Shown: positions 16,230-26,140 of the stretch, one piece after another
How the letters are laid out: every line of letters begins with the position of its first letter
Position numbering within the stretch: the first letter of the stretch is position 1
Assembly (NCBI GenBank): GCA_963662245.2
Contig: CAXXVQ010000009.1
Location: 558,001-622,000 of the forward strand
DNA from: JAFGVL01 sp963662245
GTDB lineage: Bacteria; Bacteroidota; Bacteroidia; Bacteroidales; Paludibacteraceae
Length of the DNA stretch: 64,000 nt
Reading direction: 5' to 3'
Position numbers and translations under genes: made by a program
The notes under the pieces: model-generated
What the model was told of the DNA's origin: nothing
Database searches by the model: none
Seen by the model: the letters and a program-made list of their open reading frames with translations, nothing else

Positions 16230-16451
16230 ATGTATTGGACGCTTGAATTAGCTTCAAAATTAGAAGATGCACCATGGCCAGCAACAAAAGATGAGTTGAT
16301 TGATTACGCTATGCGTTCTGGTGCGCCCTTGGAGGTTATTGAGAATCTTCAAGAAATGGAAGATGAAGGTGAGATGTACGAAAGTATTGAAGATATCTGG
16401 CCTGATTATCCGAGTAAAGAAGATTTTTTCTTTAATGAAGAAGAGTATTAA
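16230..16451 (+). CDS. DUF2795-family small acidic protein
   Basis: A 73-residue acidic protein. The stretch YWTLELASKLEDAPWPATK, the middle IDYAMRSGAPLEVIENLQ and the ending EDIWPDYPSKEDF are nearly invariant in the Bacteroidota members of DUF2795. The function is unknown. It has its own well-formed promoter, and its constancy suggests a housekeeping role. The type IX secretion genes start 170 bases further on. Confidence 0.88.
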   Translation: MYWTLELASKLEDAPWPATKDELIDYAMRSGAPLEVIENLQEMEDEGEMYESIEDIWPDYPSKEDFFFNEEEY

Positions 16452-16517
16452 AAACTGTTTTGTGGCATAGGACGCTTCAAAATGGCCGTTTTTGTACATG
16501 TTTTTTATCCATTCGTA

Positions 16518-16546
16518 TTTGAATATACAATATTTTATTACTTTTG
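16518..16546 (+). promoter_or_regulatory. Putative promoter of the porP-gldKLMN operon
   Basis: TTTG 16518-16521 and TACTTTTG 16539-16546 with a 17-base spacer, a little shorter than the consensus. It would give a leader of roughly 70 bases. Confidence 0.5.
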
Positions 16547-16621
16547 TTGTTTATAAAGTAAAAACCTTTTTTTGATTGCTTTCATTGAAGGTGTGAGGAT
16601 TGGATAGCATGTGGTACAACT

Positions 16622-17575
16622 ATGATGAGGTTTAAAATATTAATATTCTTAGTTTTACTCATGTCAAGTTTGGCTGTTAGAGGGCAGTCAGAGGCTCAAA
16701 TTAGTCAGTATATGTTTAGTTTGGAGTCGTATAATTCAGCTTATGTTGGTGTTATTAAGGAGATAAACCTATTTGGATTGCATCGTCAGCAATGGATGGG
16801 AATGCCAAATGCTCCTCAAACGACATACTTTAGTGGAAGTGCTCCTCTGAGGGTTTTAAATAAAACCTATGGTGTCGGTTTGATTTTTTATAATGATAAT
16901 GCAGGGATTTTTTCCACACAGTCTGTAAATGCCCAGTTGGCTTATGATTTTCCATTGTATGATGGTAAGCTTAGTGTAGGAGGAGACCTTGGATTTATTA
17001 ATCAAACAATAAATGGCGATAGTGTTCGTCAGATTACTAGCGAAAGTGAGTATCATGATATTGAAGGTGATGTTTTTATCCCAAAACAAATGGTTAATGG
17101 GGTGGCATTTGATATGAGTTTAGGTGCGTTATACAGATATCGTACATTTGACCTAGGCCTTTCTGTAAAACATTTGTTTCAGCCAACCATTGTTTTGGAT
17201 GATTATGCTGAAACTTTTGTTGGTCGAGTTGCATATCTTTATTCAGCATATGAAATGACGATGACCAACTCTCGCTATAAACTAACTCCATCAGTATTAG
17301 CTAAAACTGATTTTATTGTTTGGCAAACTGATGTTTCATTGAAACTAGAGAGGGATGAACGCTATTGGGGTGGTTTGAGTTGGAGATATCAAGAAGCAGT
17401 GGTTTTCTTTTTTGGAGTTAATATGCTTCAAGGATTGAATTTGGGTTGTTCCTATGATTTGCAGACAACTCAAATGTTTTCGAATACAGCAGGTTCCTAT
17501 GATGTATTCTTGAGATATAAATTTAGTGTTGGAAAGAAAAAAAATAATAAATATAAAAGTGTAAGGATTTTATAG
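16622..17575 (+). CDS. porP: PorP/SprF family type IX secretion system membrane protein
   Basis: A 317-residue outer membrane protein with the signal peptide ILIFLVLLMSSLAVRGQ. Family marks are QISQYMFSLESYNSAYVG, then LHRQQWMGMPNAPQTTYFS and the barrel-like repeats YGVGLIFYNDNAG and LSVGGDLGF. PorP/SprF proteins assist the type IX machinery or display of its cargo, for example SprB adhesin in gliders. Position directly upstream of gldK-gldL-gldM-gldN is the conserved arrangement. Confidence 0.9.
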   Translation: MMRFKILIFLVLLMSSLAVRGQSEAQISQYMFSLESYNSAYVGVIKEINLFGLHRQQWMGMPNAPQTTYFSGSAPLRVLNKTYGVGLIFYNDNAGIFSTQSVNAQLAYDFPLYDGKLSVGGDLGFINQTINGDSVRQITSESEYHDIEGDVFIPKQMVNGVAFDMSLGALYRYRTFDLGLSVKHLFQPTIVLDDYAETFVGRVAYLYSAYEMTMTNSRYKLTPSVLAKTDFIVWQTDVSLKLERDERYWGGLSWRYQEAVVFFFGVNMLQGLNLGCSYDLQTTQMFSNTAGSYDVFLRYKFSVGKKKNNKYKSVRIL

Positions 17576-17602
17576 TGTTGTACACATATTTTAAATAAGT
17601 AT

Positions 17603-19027
17603 ATGAAAAAGTTACTGATCTATTCTGCTTTTCTACTGGCTTTAGTAAGCTGTGGAAGTAATCAAGGAAGTGCTGAGCTTGTAGGTGTTTATTCTAGAGC
17701 TTGGGCAGATCCAACTCCATTTGGTATGGTGTTTATTAATCGCGGTTCATTTACAACAGGTACTAATGACCAAGATGCAAACTGGGCAATGAATTCTCAG
17801 TCTAAAACGGTTTCTGTAGATGCCTTTTGGATGGATGAAACTGAAATTACTAACGGGGAGTATCGTCAGTTTATTAATTATGTAAAAGACTCTGTTGCTC
17901 GTGAGCGATTAGCTGACCCTGCAATTGGTGGTGATGATACATATAAAATCACTCAAGATAAAGAAGGTAATGAGGTTCCTCCTCGTTTAGATTGGAAAAA
18001 GCCAATTCCTTGGGAGAAACCAAATGAAGATCAAAAAAGAGCATTGGATAGTATGTTCTATGTTGGTGAAGATGCAACTGAGTTAGTTCCTCAGTTAGAT
18101 GGTTCTAAATTAAATTATAGATATGAGTTTGTTGATTATAAACAAGCATCTTTAAAGGTTAATAAGTTTAATGCGTTGAAGAACGGTTATGATAGAAGCA
18201 TGGAAGGTCTTGGTGTGACTAAAGATAGTGCTGATGTTATGATCAAAAAAGATACAACATATAGAGATGCAAATGGATTTATGGTTAATAAAACTATTTA
18301 TAGACCATTAAGAAGAAGATCAGACTTTATTTCTACAAAAATATTGAATATTTATCCAGATACTTTATGTTGGATTCGTGACTTTACATATGCATATAAT
18401 GAACCTTATATGAAGATGTATTTGTCTCATCCTGGTTATGGGGAATATCCTGTTGTTGGTGTAACTTGGGAACAAGCAGTGGCATTCTGTCATTGGAGAA
18501 CAAGATTGTTTAATACATTTCAAGTTAAAACGAATGGTCCTGTAGTTCAAGATTGGAGACTTCCAACTGAAGCTGAATGGGAGTATGCAGCTAGAGGTGG
18601 TAGAGACTTAGCTATGTATCCATGGGGTGGGAATTATATTAGAACTGCTAAAGGATGTTTCTTGGCTAATTTTAAACCGTTAAGAGGAAACTATACTGAT
18701 GATGGTTATATGATTACAGCCTTTGTTGCAGCATATCCACCAAATGATTATGGTTTATATGATATGGCAGGTAATGTTTCAGAGTGGACTTCTTCAGTTT
18801 TTACGGAGTCAACTTTAAGCTTTGTTCATGATATGAATCCAGATTATCAGTTTAATGCTAAGACTTCTGATCCAGATGTAAAAAGAAGAAAAGTAATTAA
18901 AGGTGGTTCTTGGAAAGATATAGGTGCATATCTTCAATGTGGATCTAGAACTTACGAATACCAACAAGAAAGCAAATCTTACATCGGATTCAGATGTATT
19001 AGAAGTTTCATTGAAGGACAACAGTAA
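17603..19027 (+). CDS. gldK: Type IX secretion lipoprotein GldK/PorK
   Basis: Outer membrane lipoprotein that forms the periplasmic ring of the type IX system with GldN. The lipobox is LVSC (residues 14-17). The formylglycine-generating-enzyme-like fold is clear: MVFINRGSFTTGTNDQD, FWMDETEITNGEYRQFINY, WRLPTEAEWEYAARGG, DMAGNVSEWTSSVF and KVIKGGSWKD. A long insertion of about residues 105-280 is typical of GldK, and the catalytic Cys of true enzymes is not expected. 27 bases after porP. Confidence 0.95.
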   Translation: MKKLLIYSAFLLALVSCGSNQGSAELVGVYSRAWADPTPFGMVFINRGSFTTGTNDQDANWAMNSQSKTVSVDAFWMDETEITNGEYRQFINYVKDSVARERLADPAIGGDDTYKITQDKEGNEVPPRLDWKKPIPWEKPNEDQKRALDSMFYVGEDATELVPQLDGSKLNYRYEFVDYKQASLKVNKFNALKNGYDRSMEGLGVTKDSADVMIKKDTTYRDANGFMVNKTIYRPLRRRSDFISTKILNIYPDTLCWIRDFTYAYNEPYMKMYLSHPGYGEYPVVGVTWEQAVAFCHWRTRLFNTFQVKTNGPVVQDWRLPTEAEWEYAARGGRDLAMYPWGGNYIRTAKGCFLANFKPLRGNYTDDGYMITAFVAAYPPNDYGLYDMAGNVSEWTSSVFTESTLSFVHDMNPDYQFNAKTSDPDVKRRKVIKGGSWKDIGAYLQCGSRTYEYQQESKSYIGFRCIRSFIEGQQ

Positions 19028-19071
19028 AAACACACAAATATTATATCTAACCTTAAATTTAAATTATTGCT

Positions 19072-19920
19072 ATGACTATTGGTGATTGGATGGAAACCCC
19101 AAGTGGGTCTAAAATATTAGGATATGCTTTTGGATTTGGTGCATCTATAGTAATTGTAGGAGCGCTTTTTAAAATTCAACACTGGCCAGGAGCTTCATAT
19201 GTATTAACAGGTGGTATGGGGGTTGAAGCACTTCTTTTTGCTTTGTCTGCATTTGGTAAGCCGCATCCAGTATATCACTGGGAACATGTTTTTCCTCAGT
19301 TGAATGAAGATTCTGATTTAGAAGGGATAACTTCTTTTGGTGGAGGTCATGGTTCTTCTTCAGCAAGTGGAACTTCAATTAGTGCTGATGCACTAGAGGG
19401 AGTTGCTTCATTGTCTGATGAGGATGTTAAGAAATTGTCTGCAGGTATTGCTAAATTATCTGATACAGCTTCACAATTAGCAGAGATATCATCAGTGAAG
19501 TCTGTTACAGAGAAGTTTGTAAATAATATGTCTGAAGCAAATGAAAGTATATCTTCTTTTAATATTATTCAAAGCCAAATTAATGAATCAACAACTAGTT
19601 TAGTTGATTCATATCAAAGAATTTCTGGTAATATTGCCACAGCATCTCAATCTACTGATGGTTTTATTTCATCAATGGACAGTATTAATAAGAATTTATC
19701 TTCAATTAATGCAGTTTATGAGATGCAACTTAAGGTTGTTGAAAATCAATCAAATGCAGTAAATGCAGTTTCTAATGAGTGGAATAAAGTAACTTCTTCT
19801 GTGTCATCTATTTCTTCCGAAATTGATGCATATAAAGCTGAAACTAGTAAGCTTAAAGATCAAGTTTCAAACTTAAATAGTGTGTACGGTAGCATGTTAA
19901 ATGCAGTTTCTTCCAATTAA
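19072..19920 (+). CDS. gldL: Type IX secretion motor protein GldL/PorL
   Basis: Inner membrane protein that with GldM forms the proton-driven motor of the type IX system. Two membrane helices lie in the first 70 residues (ILGYAFGFGASIVIVGALFKI and TGGMGVEALLFALSAFG), with the conserved KIQHWPGA motif between them. The rest is a cytoplasmic Ser-rich, coiled region. The length of 282 residues is a little above many GldL proteins. It lies between gldK and gldM as usual. Confidence 0.95.
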   Translation: MTIGDWMETPSGSKILGYAFGFGASIVIVGALFKIQHWPGASYVLTGGMGVEALLFALSAFGKPHPVYHWEHVFPQLNEDSDLEGITSFGGGHGSSSASGTSISADALEGVASLSDEDVKKLSAGIAKLSDTASQLAEISSVKSVTEKFVNNMSEANESISSFNIIQSQINESTTSLVDSYQRISGNIATASQSTDGFISSMDSINKNLSSINAVYEMQLKVVENQSNAVNAVSNEWNKVTSSVSSISSEIDAYKAETSKLKDQVSNLNSVYGSMLNAVSSN

Positions 19921-19970
19921 TCTTGGTGGTGTACTCTAATTATTAATTTATTAAAAGAAAGTAATAAAGT

Positions 19971-21566
19971 ATGGGTGGTGCTGTCAATTGTCCGGAAACG
20001 CCGAGACAGAAGATGATTGGTATGATGTATATCGTACTAACTGCATTATTAGCTATGAATGTTTCTGCTAGTATACTTGAAGGGTTTACTATGGTGGAAG
20101 AAAGTCTTAAAGTTAATACTGAAAGTGCTGAAAAAAGAAATAAAGTTTTATATCTTAAGTTTGATGACTTAAATTCGCAAAACCCAGCTAAAGTGGGTGA
20201 ATGGTTGAATAAAGCTAAAGAAGTTCACGAGCGTTCAACAAAGTTATATAAGCAATTAGATGATTTAAAGCTGATAATGATTCAAGCAGGTCCAGATGGA
20301 AAGGATGGTACATTAGAACATTATATTGCTAAGGATAACCTTGATGCTGCCGGATATGTTGCTTTAGATAAAAGTCAAGGTGGTCTTGGGCAAGGTAAAA
20401 TAATTAAAGAGGCAATTAATAATTATAAGGATTATCTTATTAGTTTGGTCAAAGCCGATCCTGCTAAGGTTACACAAATTGAGAAAACTTTTAATACTGG
20501 TGAGGTTGAAGGTCATGGTGGTGAAATGCGCAAATGGGAAGTTGGAACATTTGAGATGATGCCATTAGCTGCTGTAACAACAATTCTATCTAAAATTCAG
20601 TCAGATGTTCGTGCAACAGAAGGCGAGGTTGTTACTTATTTGAAAAGCATGGTTGATGCTGATGACTTTCGAGTTAACAAGATTGAAGCATTAGTTATTC
20701 CTAACTCAAAATATGTAATTAAAGGAGGTAAATATTCTGCTAAGATTGTTTTAGCAGCTAGTGACTCTACTCAAAAACCAGAAGTTTATATTGGTGGTAA
20801 TTCTGAAACTGGTGAAGGTGGTACTTTAGTTGAGGATGGCCTTTTTGAAAGAGGTGCACCTTCTATTGGTGATCAGAAATTTGCTGGTTACATTAAGGTT
20901 CAGAGTCCAACTGGTGTGAAAATATATTCTTTTAGTGATGAATATAATGTTGGAGAGCCAACTGCAATTGTTTCAGCTGATAAAATGAATGTATTTTATG
21001 CGGGTATTGAGAATGATGTAAGTGTCTCTGTTCCTGGAGTTCCAGCATCTGCTATTACTGCGACTATGACTGGAGGATCTTTAGTTAAGTCACCGAAAGG
21101 TGGATATATTGCTAAACCAGCTAAAGTAGGACAAGAATGTGTTATATCTGTTACTGCCAAAATTGAGGATAAAAATTTGCCGATGGGGTCTAAGAACTTC
21201 CGTGTGAAGCCTTTACCACCACCAGTTGCATTTATTCCATTTAGGGATGAAGCAGGTACTCCTCAGAAATATAAGGGAAGTGATAAGATTAAGAAAAAAT
21301 TCTTATTAGATATTTCAAGTCTTAAAGCTGAGTTAAATGATGCAGATATTGAAGCTAAATTTGATGTTAAAGCTTTTGAGTTAAATATAACAGAGGCTAT
21401 GGGTACAAGTGTTGAAGCATCTTCAGGTGCTAACTTTACTGATAGACAGCTAGCTTATATTAAAAAACTTTCAAAAGGGAAAAAGTTCTTTATCTCTGGT
21501 ATTATTGCTAGGGGTCCTGATGGTGTTGATAAGAAACTGCCACCAATGGAAGTTATTGTAGATTAA
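19971..21566 (+). CDS. gldM: Type IX secretion motor protein GldM/PorM
   Basis: A 531-residue protein with one N-terminal membrane helix (MIGMMYIVLTALLAMNVSA) preceded by the conserved CPETPRQK, and a long periplasmic part of several beta domains. It spans the periplasm and transmits motion of the GldL motor to the GldK/GldN ring. The hallmarks near the N-terminus and the 510-530 residue length fit well. Its start is 51 bases after gldL. Confidence 0.96.
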   Translation: MGGAVNCPETPRQKMIGMMYIVLTALLAMNVSASILEGFTMVEESLKVNTESAEKRNKVLYLKFDDLNSQNPAKVGEWLNKAKEVHERSTKLYKQLDDLKLIMIQAGPDGKDGTLEHYIAKDNLDAAGYVALDKSQGGLGQGKIIKEAINNYKDYLISLVKADPAKVTQIEKTFNTGEVEGHGGEMRKWEVGTFEMMPLAAVTTILSKIQSDVRATEGEVVTYLKSMVDADDFRVNKIEALVIPNSKYVIKGGKYSAKIVLAASDSTQKPEVYIGGNSETGEGGTLVEDGLFERGAPSIGDQKFAGYIKVQSPTGVKIYSFSDEYNVGEPTAIVSADKMNVFYAGIENDVSVSVPGVPASAITATMTGGSLVKSPKGGYIAKPAKVGQECVISVTAKIEDKNLPMGSKNFRVKPLPPPVAFIPFRDEAGTPQKYKGSDKIKKKFLLDISSLKAELNDADIEAKFDVKAFELNITEAMGTSVEASSGANFTDRQLAYIKKLSKGKKFFISGIIARGPDGVDKKLPPMEVIVD

Positions 21567-21589
21567 ATATTGTTTAAATACAGATAATT

Positions 21590-22471
21590 ATGAAAACAGG
21601 TCGTATTTTATTCACTTTAATAGTGAGTTTCTTTTTGGGGTTAAATGCATACTCTCAGAGTTCAACCACAAATGATTTCTTTAATGAATTTGGGGAAATT
21701 CCTTCAAATCTTCCTACTAGCTATGATATGGAAGATTTAGCTCCAATTGAGTTTCAGAGCCCAAGAGCTGATGATATCTACTGGCAAAAGGTAGTCTATA
21801 GGGTTATAGATTTGAGAGAGAAAATGAACTATCCTATGTATTATCCTGAAGAGCCAAATAATGGAAGAGAGTCATTGTTCTCAGTTATTTTTAAGTTGGT
21901 TAAAGATCAAAAAGTTCCTGCATTTAGATTTGAATTTGCTTATGAAAAATTCAATAAGGATAATTTAATTGATTTTGAGGAAGATATACTTAAGAAGTTT
22001 GAGATTATCTATAAAACACAAGTAGATCCAACAACTAAAGTGAAAACTTTTGATGTAGAGGAAAGTGATATACCTAATCGTGAAGTAATTAAATATTTTA
22101 TGAAAGAGGTTTGGTTCTTTGATAAACATTCATCTACATTCAATGTTAAAATTGTTTCTTTATGTCCAGTTATTGTAACGGATAGAGGTGTAGGTATTCA
22201 AAACTTTCCATTATGCTGGATTCCTTACGATAACTTAAGACCTTATCTAGTTCAAGAAGAGATTATGATTACTGATAAAAATAATGGTGCTCGTATGTCT
22301 TTTGATGATTTATTTATTAAAAGAAGATTTGCAAGTAATATTTATAAGGAATCAAATATCCAAAATCGTATGATCTTAGATTACAATGCTTCTCCTGAAG
22401 ATGTTAAGAGAGAGCAAATGAGAATCAAGACTGATATTATTAATCAAGAACAAGACCTGTGGGAGTATTAA
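21590..22471 (+). CDS. gldN: Type IX secretion protein GldN/PorN
   Basis: A 293-residue periplasmic partner of GldK in the type IX ring. The signal peptide is ILFTLIVSFFLGLNAYSQ. Family features are DIYWQKVVYRVIDLREKMNYP, the central region VSLCPVIVTDRG and the end RMILDYNASPEDVKREQMRI. It is the last gene of the porP-gldKLMN operon, followed by a terminator at 22481-22516. Confidence 0.94.
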   Translation: MKTGRILFTLIVSFFLGLNAYSQSSTTNDFFNEFGEIPSNLPTSYDMEDLAPIEFQSPRADDIYWQKVVYRVIDLREKMNYPMYYPEEPNNGRESLFSVIFKLVKDQKVPAFRFEFAYEKFNKDNLIDFEEDILKKFEIIYKTQVDPTTKVKTFDVEESDIPNREVIKYFMKEVWFFDKHSSTFNVKIVSLCPVIVTDRGVGIQNFPLCWIPYDNLRPYLVQEEIMITDKNNGARMSFDDLFIKRRFASNIYKESNIQNRMILDYNASPEDVKREQMRIKTDIINQEQDLWEY

Positions 22472-22480
22472 TATAAATAT

Positions 22481-22516
22481 AAAAAAGGCTAGTAGTTAGA
22501 TTGCTAGCCTTTTTTA
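22481..22516 (+). terminator. Terminator of the porP-gldKLMN operon
   Basis: AAAAGGCTAG pairs with CTAGCCTTTT around a loop and is followed by T residues. Confidence 0.85.
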
Positions 22517-22547
22517 TTTTAATGTGTTTGCGTTATTAATTTATAAT

Positions 22548-22578
22548 AATGGGAAGGTGTATTTTTACCTTCCCATTT
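22548..22578. terminator. Bidirectional terminator between gldN and mlaF
   Basis: AATGGGAAGGT/ACCTTCCCATT stem with an 8-base loop between converging genes. Confidence 0.8.
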
Positions 22579-22592
22579 TCTATGATAGTAGA

Positions 22593-23354
22593 TTATATAT
22601 TTCGTTCCTTAATCTTTTTAAATAATTCAGATGCAAAAACAAAGTCATTAATATCTTTATTGTCAGTCTCAAATATCTGATGTCTATTGCCTTGCCATGT
22701 TTTTTCGCCCTTTTTTATAAAAATAATATTATCACCTATTTCCATTACAGAGTTCATGTCGTGTGTATTTACAACAGTTGTGATATTAAACTCTTCAGTA
22801 ATTTCTCTAATCAGTCTATCAATTACAAGCGATGTATATGGGTCAAGACCTGAGTTTGGTTCATCACAGAAAAGGTATTTGGGATTAAGCGAAATTGCTC
22901 TTGCAATTGCAGCTCTTTTTTGCATACCACCACTAATCTCTGAAGGATATAAGCCAAAGGCTTTTCTATCTAGATTAACTCTTTCTAGACAAAATTTTGC
23001 TCTTTTAAGTAGTTTTATTCGGGTCAGATTGCTAAACATCTCAAGGGGGAATAAAACATTCTCAAGTACTGTTTGTGAGTCAAATAAGGCTGAGCCTTGA
23101 AATAGCATACCAACTTCTTTTCTAATGTTCTTTATTTGCTTGAATTTCATACATGTGATATCTCTTCCGTCATATAATATTTGTCCATTATCTATATGGT
23201 GGAGACCAATAATGCTTTTCATTAATACAGTCTTTCCAGATCCACTCTGTCCAATAATTAGATTTGTTTTGCCAGATTCTAATTTTGCAGAAATGTTTTT
23301 TAGAACATGATTTTTATCTTCAAATGTTTTGTTGATGTTTATAATCTCAATCAT
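22593..23354 (-). CDS. mlaF: ABC transporter ATP-binding protein, MlaF-like
   Basis: ATPase subunit of an Mla-type phospholipid transporter of the inner membrane. Walker A GQSGSGKT is at residues 35-42, the signature SGGMQKRAAIARA, and Walker B YLFCDEPNSGLDP. The Met-Gln-Lys signature is characteristic of the MlaF/Ttg2A group. It lies 10 bases downstream of the permease gene mlaE and is the last gene of the DUF1599-to-mlaF operon. No substrate-binding MCE protein is seen in the window. Confidence 0.9.
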   Translation of the reverse strand: MIEIININKTFEDKNHVLKNISAKLESGKTNLIIGQSGSGKTVLMKSIIGLHHIDNGQILYDGRDITCMKFKQIKNIRKEVGMLFQGSALFDSQTVLENVLFPLEMFSNLTRIKLLKRAKFCLERVNLDRKAFGLYPSEISGGMQKRAAIARAISLNPKYLFCDEPNSGLDPYTSLVIDRLIREITEEFNITTVVNTHDMNSVMEIGDNIIFIKKGEKTWQGNRHQIFETDNKDINDFVFASELFKKIKERNI

Positions 23355-23364
23355 AGTTTCTTGA

Positions 23365-24111
23365 CTAGTTTAGCATAAAGTTAGTTATAACAATATTTGA
23401 TAATAAGATTAAGATACTGCTATTTACTACAGCATTTGTACTTGCTTTACCAACATCAAGTGCTCCTCCGAAAGAGAAGTAACCATAAAAAGATGCTACA
23501 GAAGCAATAATGAATGCAAAAAAGAGAGACTTAACTATAGAATAGAATATGTAAAATGGAATAAAGTAATATTGTATTCCAACAATGTAGTCGGCAGGGG
23601 TAATGATGTCTGAAAAAAGCCCAACAAAATACCCTCCAAGTAGGCCAAGACTCATACTTATGATTACCAAGCAAGGAATCATAAGTACAAATGCTATTAT
23701 TTTAGGTAGGATTAGGTAGCTAGCTGAATTAATACCCATTATTTCTAAGGCATCAATTTGCTCAGTAATTCTCATTGTGCCAATCTCAGAAGCTACATTT
23801 GAGCCAACTTTTCCAGCAAGGATTAGACATAATATTGTCGACGAGAATTCAAGTAAAAGTGTGTCTCTTGTAACTAATCCAGTTGTGTATGTAGGAAGTA
23901 ATGGGTCGTTTGTGTTAAGTTTAGTTTGTATAGTCATAATTGCTCCAATAAAGATGGATATAATTACAACAATACTTAAAGAGTTTAAACCTAGTTTTTC
24001 CATTTCCTTAGGGAGCTGTTTGAAAAACATCTTCCAGTTATCAGGACGAGAAAAAACTCGGTACATGAGAGAGCAATATCGTCCTGTAGTCTCAAGAAAT
24101 TTTAATAACAT
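23365..24111 (-). CDS. mlaE: ABC transporter permease, MlaE-like
   Basis: A 248-residue MlaE/YrbE permease for phospholipid transport that maintains outer membrane asymmetry. Conserved blocks are GAIMTIQTKL, the EIGTMRITEQIDALEIMG loop and LILPKIIAFVLMIPCL. Five or so membrane helices are visible. It is followed directly by the ATPase and preceded by tpiA on the same strand, with a 17-base gap. Confidence 0.9.
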   Translation of the reverse strand: MLLKFLETTGRYCSLMYRVFSRPDNWKMFFKQLPKEMEKLGLNSLSIVVIISIFIGAIMTIQTKLNTNDPLLPTYTTGLVTRDTLLLEFSSTILCLILAGKVGSNVASEIGTMRITEQIDALEIMGINSASYLILPKIIAFVLMIPCLVIISMSLGLLGGYFVGLFSDIITPADYIVGIQYYFIPFYIFYSIVKSLFFAFIIASVASFYGYFSFGGALDVGKASTNAVVNSSILILLSNIVITNFMLN

Positions 24112-24128
24112 GAAAATAATTGTTAAAC

Positions 24129-24884
24129 TTAAAAAGCATTAATAATTGCCAAGAAATCATCAACATCCAGAGACGCACCTCCTATTAGGCCTCCGTCAAC
24201 ATCATTATTTGCAAATAATTCTTTAGCATTAGAGGGTTTACAACTTCCTCCATATAAAATTGTAACATTATTAGAAATATCTGCATTAAATTGATTTGTA
24301 AGAGTGTTTCTTACAAATTCATGCATTTCTTCTACTTGTTCTACCGATGCAGTTTTTCCTGTCCCAATTGCCCAAACAGGTTCGTAAGCAAGTACTATTT
24401 TTGAGAAATCTTCTACATCAAGATTAAATAGAACATCAGATAGTTGTTTTTTTACTATATCAAAGTGTAAATTGTTTTCTCTTTCTTCAAGTCTTTCTCC
24501 GAAGCAAAAGATTGGAGATAGATCATTTTCTAGCGCTTTTTTTATTTTTTTATTTAGTAACTCATTTGTTTCACAGTGATATTGTCTTCTCTCTGAGTGA
24601 CCAATTAAGACATAGCTAGCTCCAGTTGACTTAATCATCATTGCACTAGTTTCTCCAGTGTAAGCTCCATGATCTTTGTCGGAACAGTTTTGAGCAGCAA
24701 CTTTTATTAGATTAAAGTCTACTGCTTGCGCAATACTTGCTAAGTGAATGTGTGGCGTAGCTAGTATGACAAAACAATTGTTTGTTTGGAGCTTCAGTTT
24801 TTCGTTAAGTTCTTTTGCAAAGTCAAGACCTTCTTGAAGCGTTTTGTTCATTTTCCAATTTCCAGCAACGATATTCTTTCTCAT
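24129..24884 (-). CDS. tpiA: Triose-phosphate isomerase
   Basis: Glycolytic enzyme interconverting dihydroxyacetone phosphate and glyceraldehyde-3-phosphate. The catalytic Lys is in AGNWKMN, the His in GHSERR, the Glu in AYEPVWAIGTG, and the phosphate loop is GGSCKPSN followed by GGLIGGASL. The length of 251 residues is standard. It lies between the BT_3928-like gene and mlaE on the minus strand. Confidence 0.97.
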   Translation of the reverse strand: MRKNIVAGNWKMNKTLQEGLDFAKELNEKLKLQTNNCFVILATPHIHLASIAQAVDFNLIKVAAQNCSDKDHGAYTGETSAMMIKSTGASYVLIGHSERRQYHCETNELLNKKIKKALENDLSPIFCFGERLEERENNLHFDIVKKQLSDVLFNLDVEDFSKIVLAYEPVWAIGTGKTASVEQVEEMHEFVRNTLTNQFNADISNNVTILYGGSCKPSNAKELFANNDVDGGLIGGASLDVDDFLAIINAF

Positions 24885-24897
24885 AAATAAATTGTGC

Positions 24898-26139
24898 TTA
24901 ATCTCTTCTGTTTAAAAGGAATTTATCTGTAATAAAAAATATTAATAAAGGTATTCCAATTAATAAAAGAGATATGATTATAGTTTTTGATGTGTTGTCT
25001 TCTTTTGTTTTTCCCAGTTCAGAGTTTTCTAAAGGAGCGTTGAACTTAGGTAAGTTGCGATAGTGCCATTTGTTTAAAATTTTTCCATCTTTAATAAGGA
25101 CAAGTCCAGGGTTTGATCTGACAATTGTTTTTAAAGTGATTTTGTCAGAAAGGACGAATGGGAATTCAGCTTTATCTTTTTTAATGTATTTATCAATATC
25201 TTCTTGCACCGAAGAGGTCATTGCGTAAAAGCCATAGTTGTGTTTTTCTGCATAGTTATAAATATCATTAAATTCTTTGCTTTTTGATTTGTCAGCAAGT
25301 TTTAAGTCGTATGATATGAAAAGAAAAGTATATGATGTGTCAGTCAATACCATTTCAGTTAAATCACCTTCATCTGTATCCATTGAAAAATCATGAATAG
25401 GGGGCTCGTAACCCTTCTTAACTAACACGGAGTGTTGATCTACAAATGTCCAATCTTGAGTTTTTGGATAGTTTTCAAGAGTAAATTCCTTTTGAATACC
25501 GTCTTTCTCATAAACCAATTTTATATCATATAAGTCTGGTTCTGCACCATCTGGAATTTCCATGCTTTTAATGATGTCAGTTCCGATTGCATATGGTCGA
25601 AAATCAATTATAGGTAAATTTTTGTAGCAATAAAAAGAGAGTCCAACAGAGAAAATAAAAGCATAAATAATAGAAAGCCATTGACCTTTAATGCTAATTT
25701 TAGATCTATGTTCTTTTAAAAAGATAAAGATGATTGCAATTAATCCAGACAGAATGACATTTTTCCAAAATGTTTCCCAATTAGATATTACAAGAGCATC
25801 ACCAAAACAACCGCAATCATGTACTGGGTTGAAGATAGCAATCCAAAGAGTTAGTGGGGCCATAAACACCATCATTAATGCGGCAGCCCAACTTCCTTCT
25901 TTTAATCTTATGCCAAATAATAATGAGATTCCTATTATAAATTCAATTGCAGGAATTATTAATGCTACTGTGAATGCTAATGGAGTTAACTGCGCCATAA
26001 ATGTGCCCATTGAAGCAAGGTAGTCTTCAACCTTGTATGTAAATCCAAGAGGGTCTACAACTTTAACATATCCTGAGAAACAGAAAACTGTTCCAACAAT
26101 AATTCTTGAAATAAGTAATAGTAATCTTTTTATCATCAT
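24898..26139 (-). CDS. BT_3928-like membrane protein (DoxX/MauE-type N-terminus, thioredoxin-like C-terminus)
   Basis: About 413 residues. The N-terminal 150 residues hold four membrane helices of the DoxX/MauE type (IVGTVFCFSGYVKVVDPLGF, and a CGCFGD motif after NPVHD). The C-terminal half is a soluble, thioredoxin-like domain (TYTFLFISYDLKLADKSK) without a CxxC, and a last membrane helix ends the protein. The family is frequent between DUF1599 and tpiA genes in Bacteroidales. A start at 26157 would overlap the upstream gene by 17 bases, so the ATG at 26139 is preferred. A role in redox or in membrane electron transfer is inference. Confidence 0.8.
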   Translation of the reverse strand: MMIKRLLLLISRIIVGTVFCFSGYVKVVDPLGFTYKVEDYLASMGTFMAQLTPLAFTVALIIPAIEFIIGISLLFGIRLKEGSWAAALMMVFMAPLTLWIAIFNPVHDCGCFGDALVISNWETFWKNVILSGLIAIIFIFLKEHRSKISIKGQWLSIIYAFIFSVGLSFYCYKNLPIIDFRPYAIGTDIIKSMEIPDGAEPDLYDIKLVYEKDGIQKEFTLENYPKTQDWTFVDQHSVLVKKGYEPPIHDFSMDTDEGDLTEMVLTDTSYTFLFISYDLKLADKSKSKEFNDIYNYAEKHNYGFYAMTSSVQEDIDKYIKKDKAEFPFVLSDKITLKTIVRSNPGLVLIKDGKILNKWHYRNLPKFNAPLENSELGKTKEDNTSKTIIISLLLIGIPLLIFFITDKFLLNRRD

Positions 26140-26140
26140 G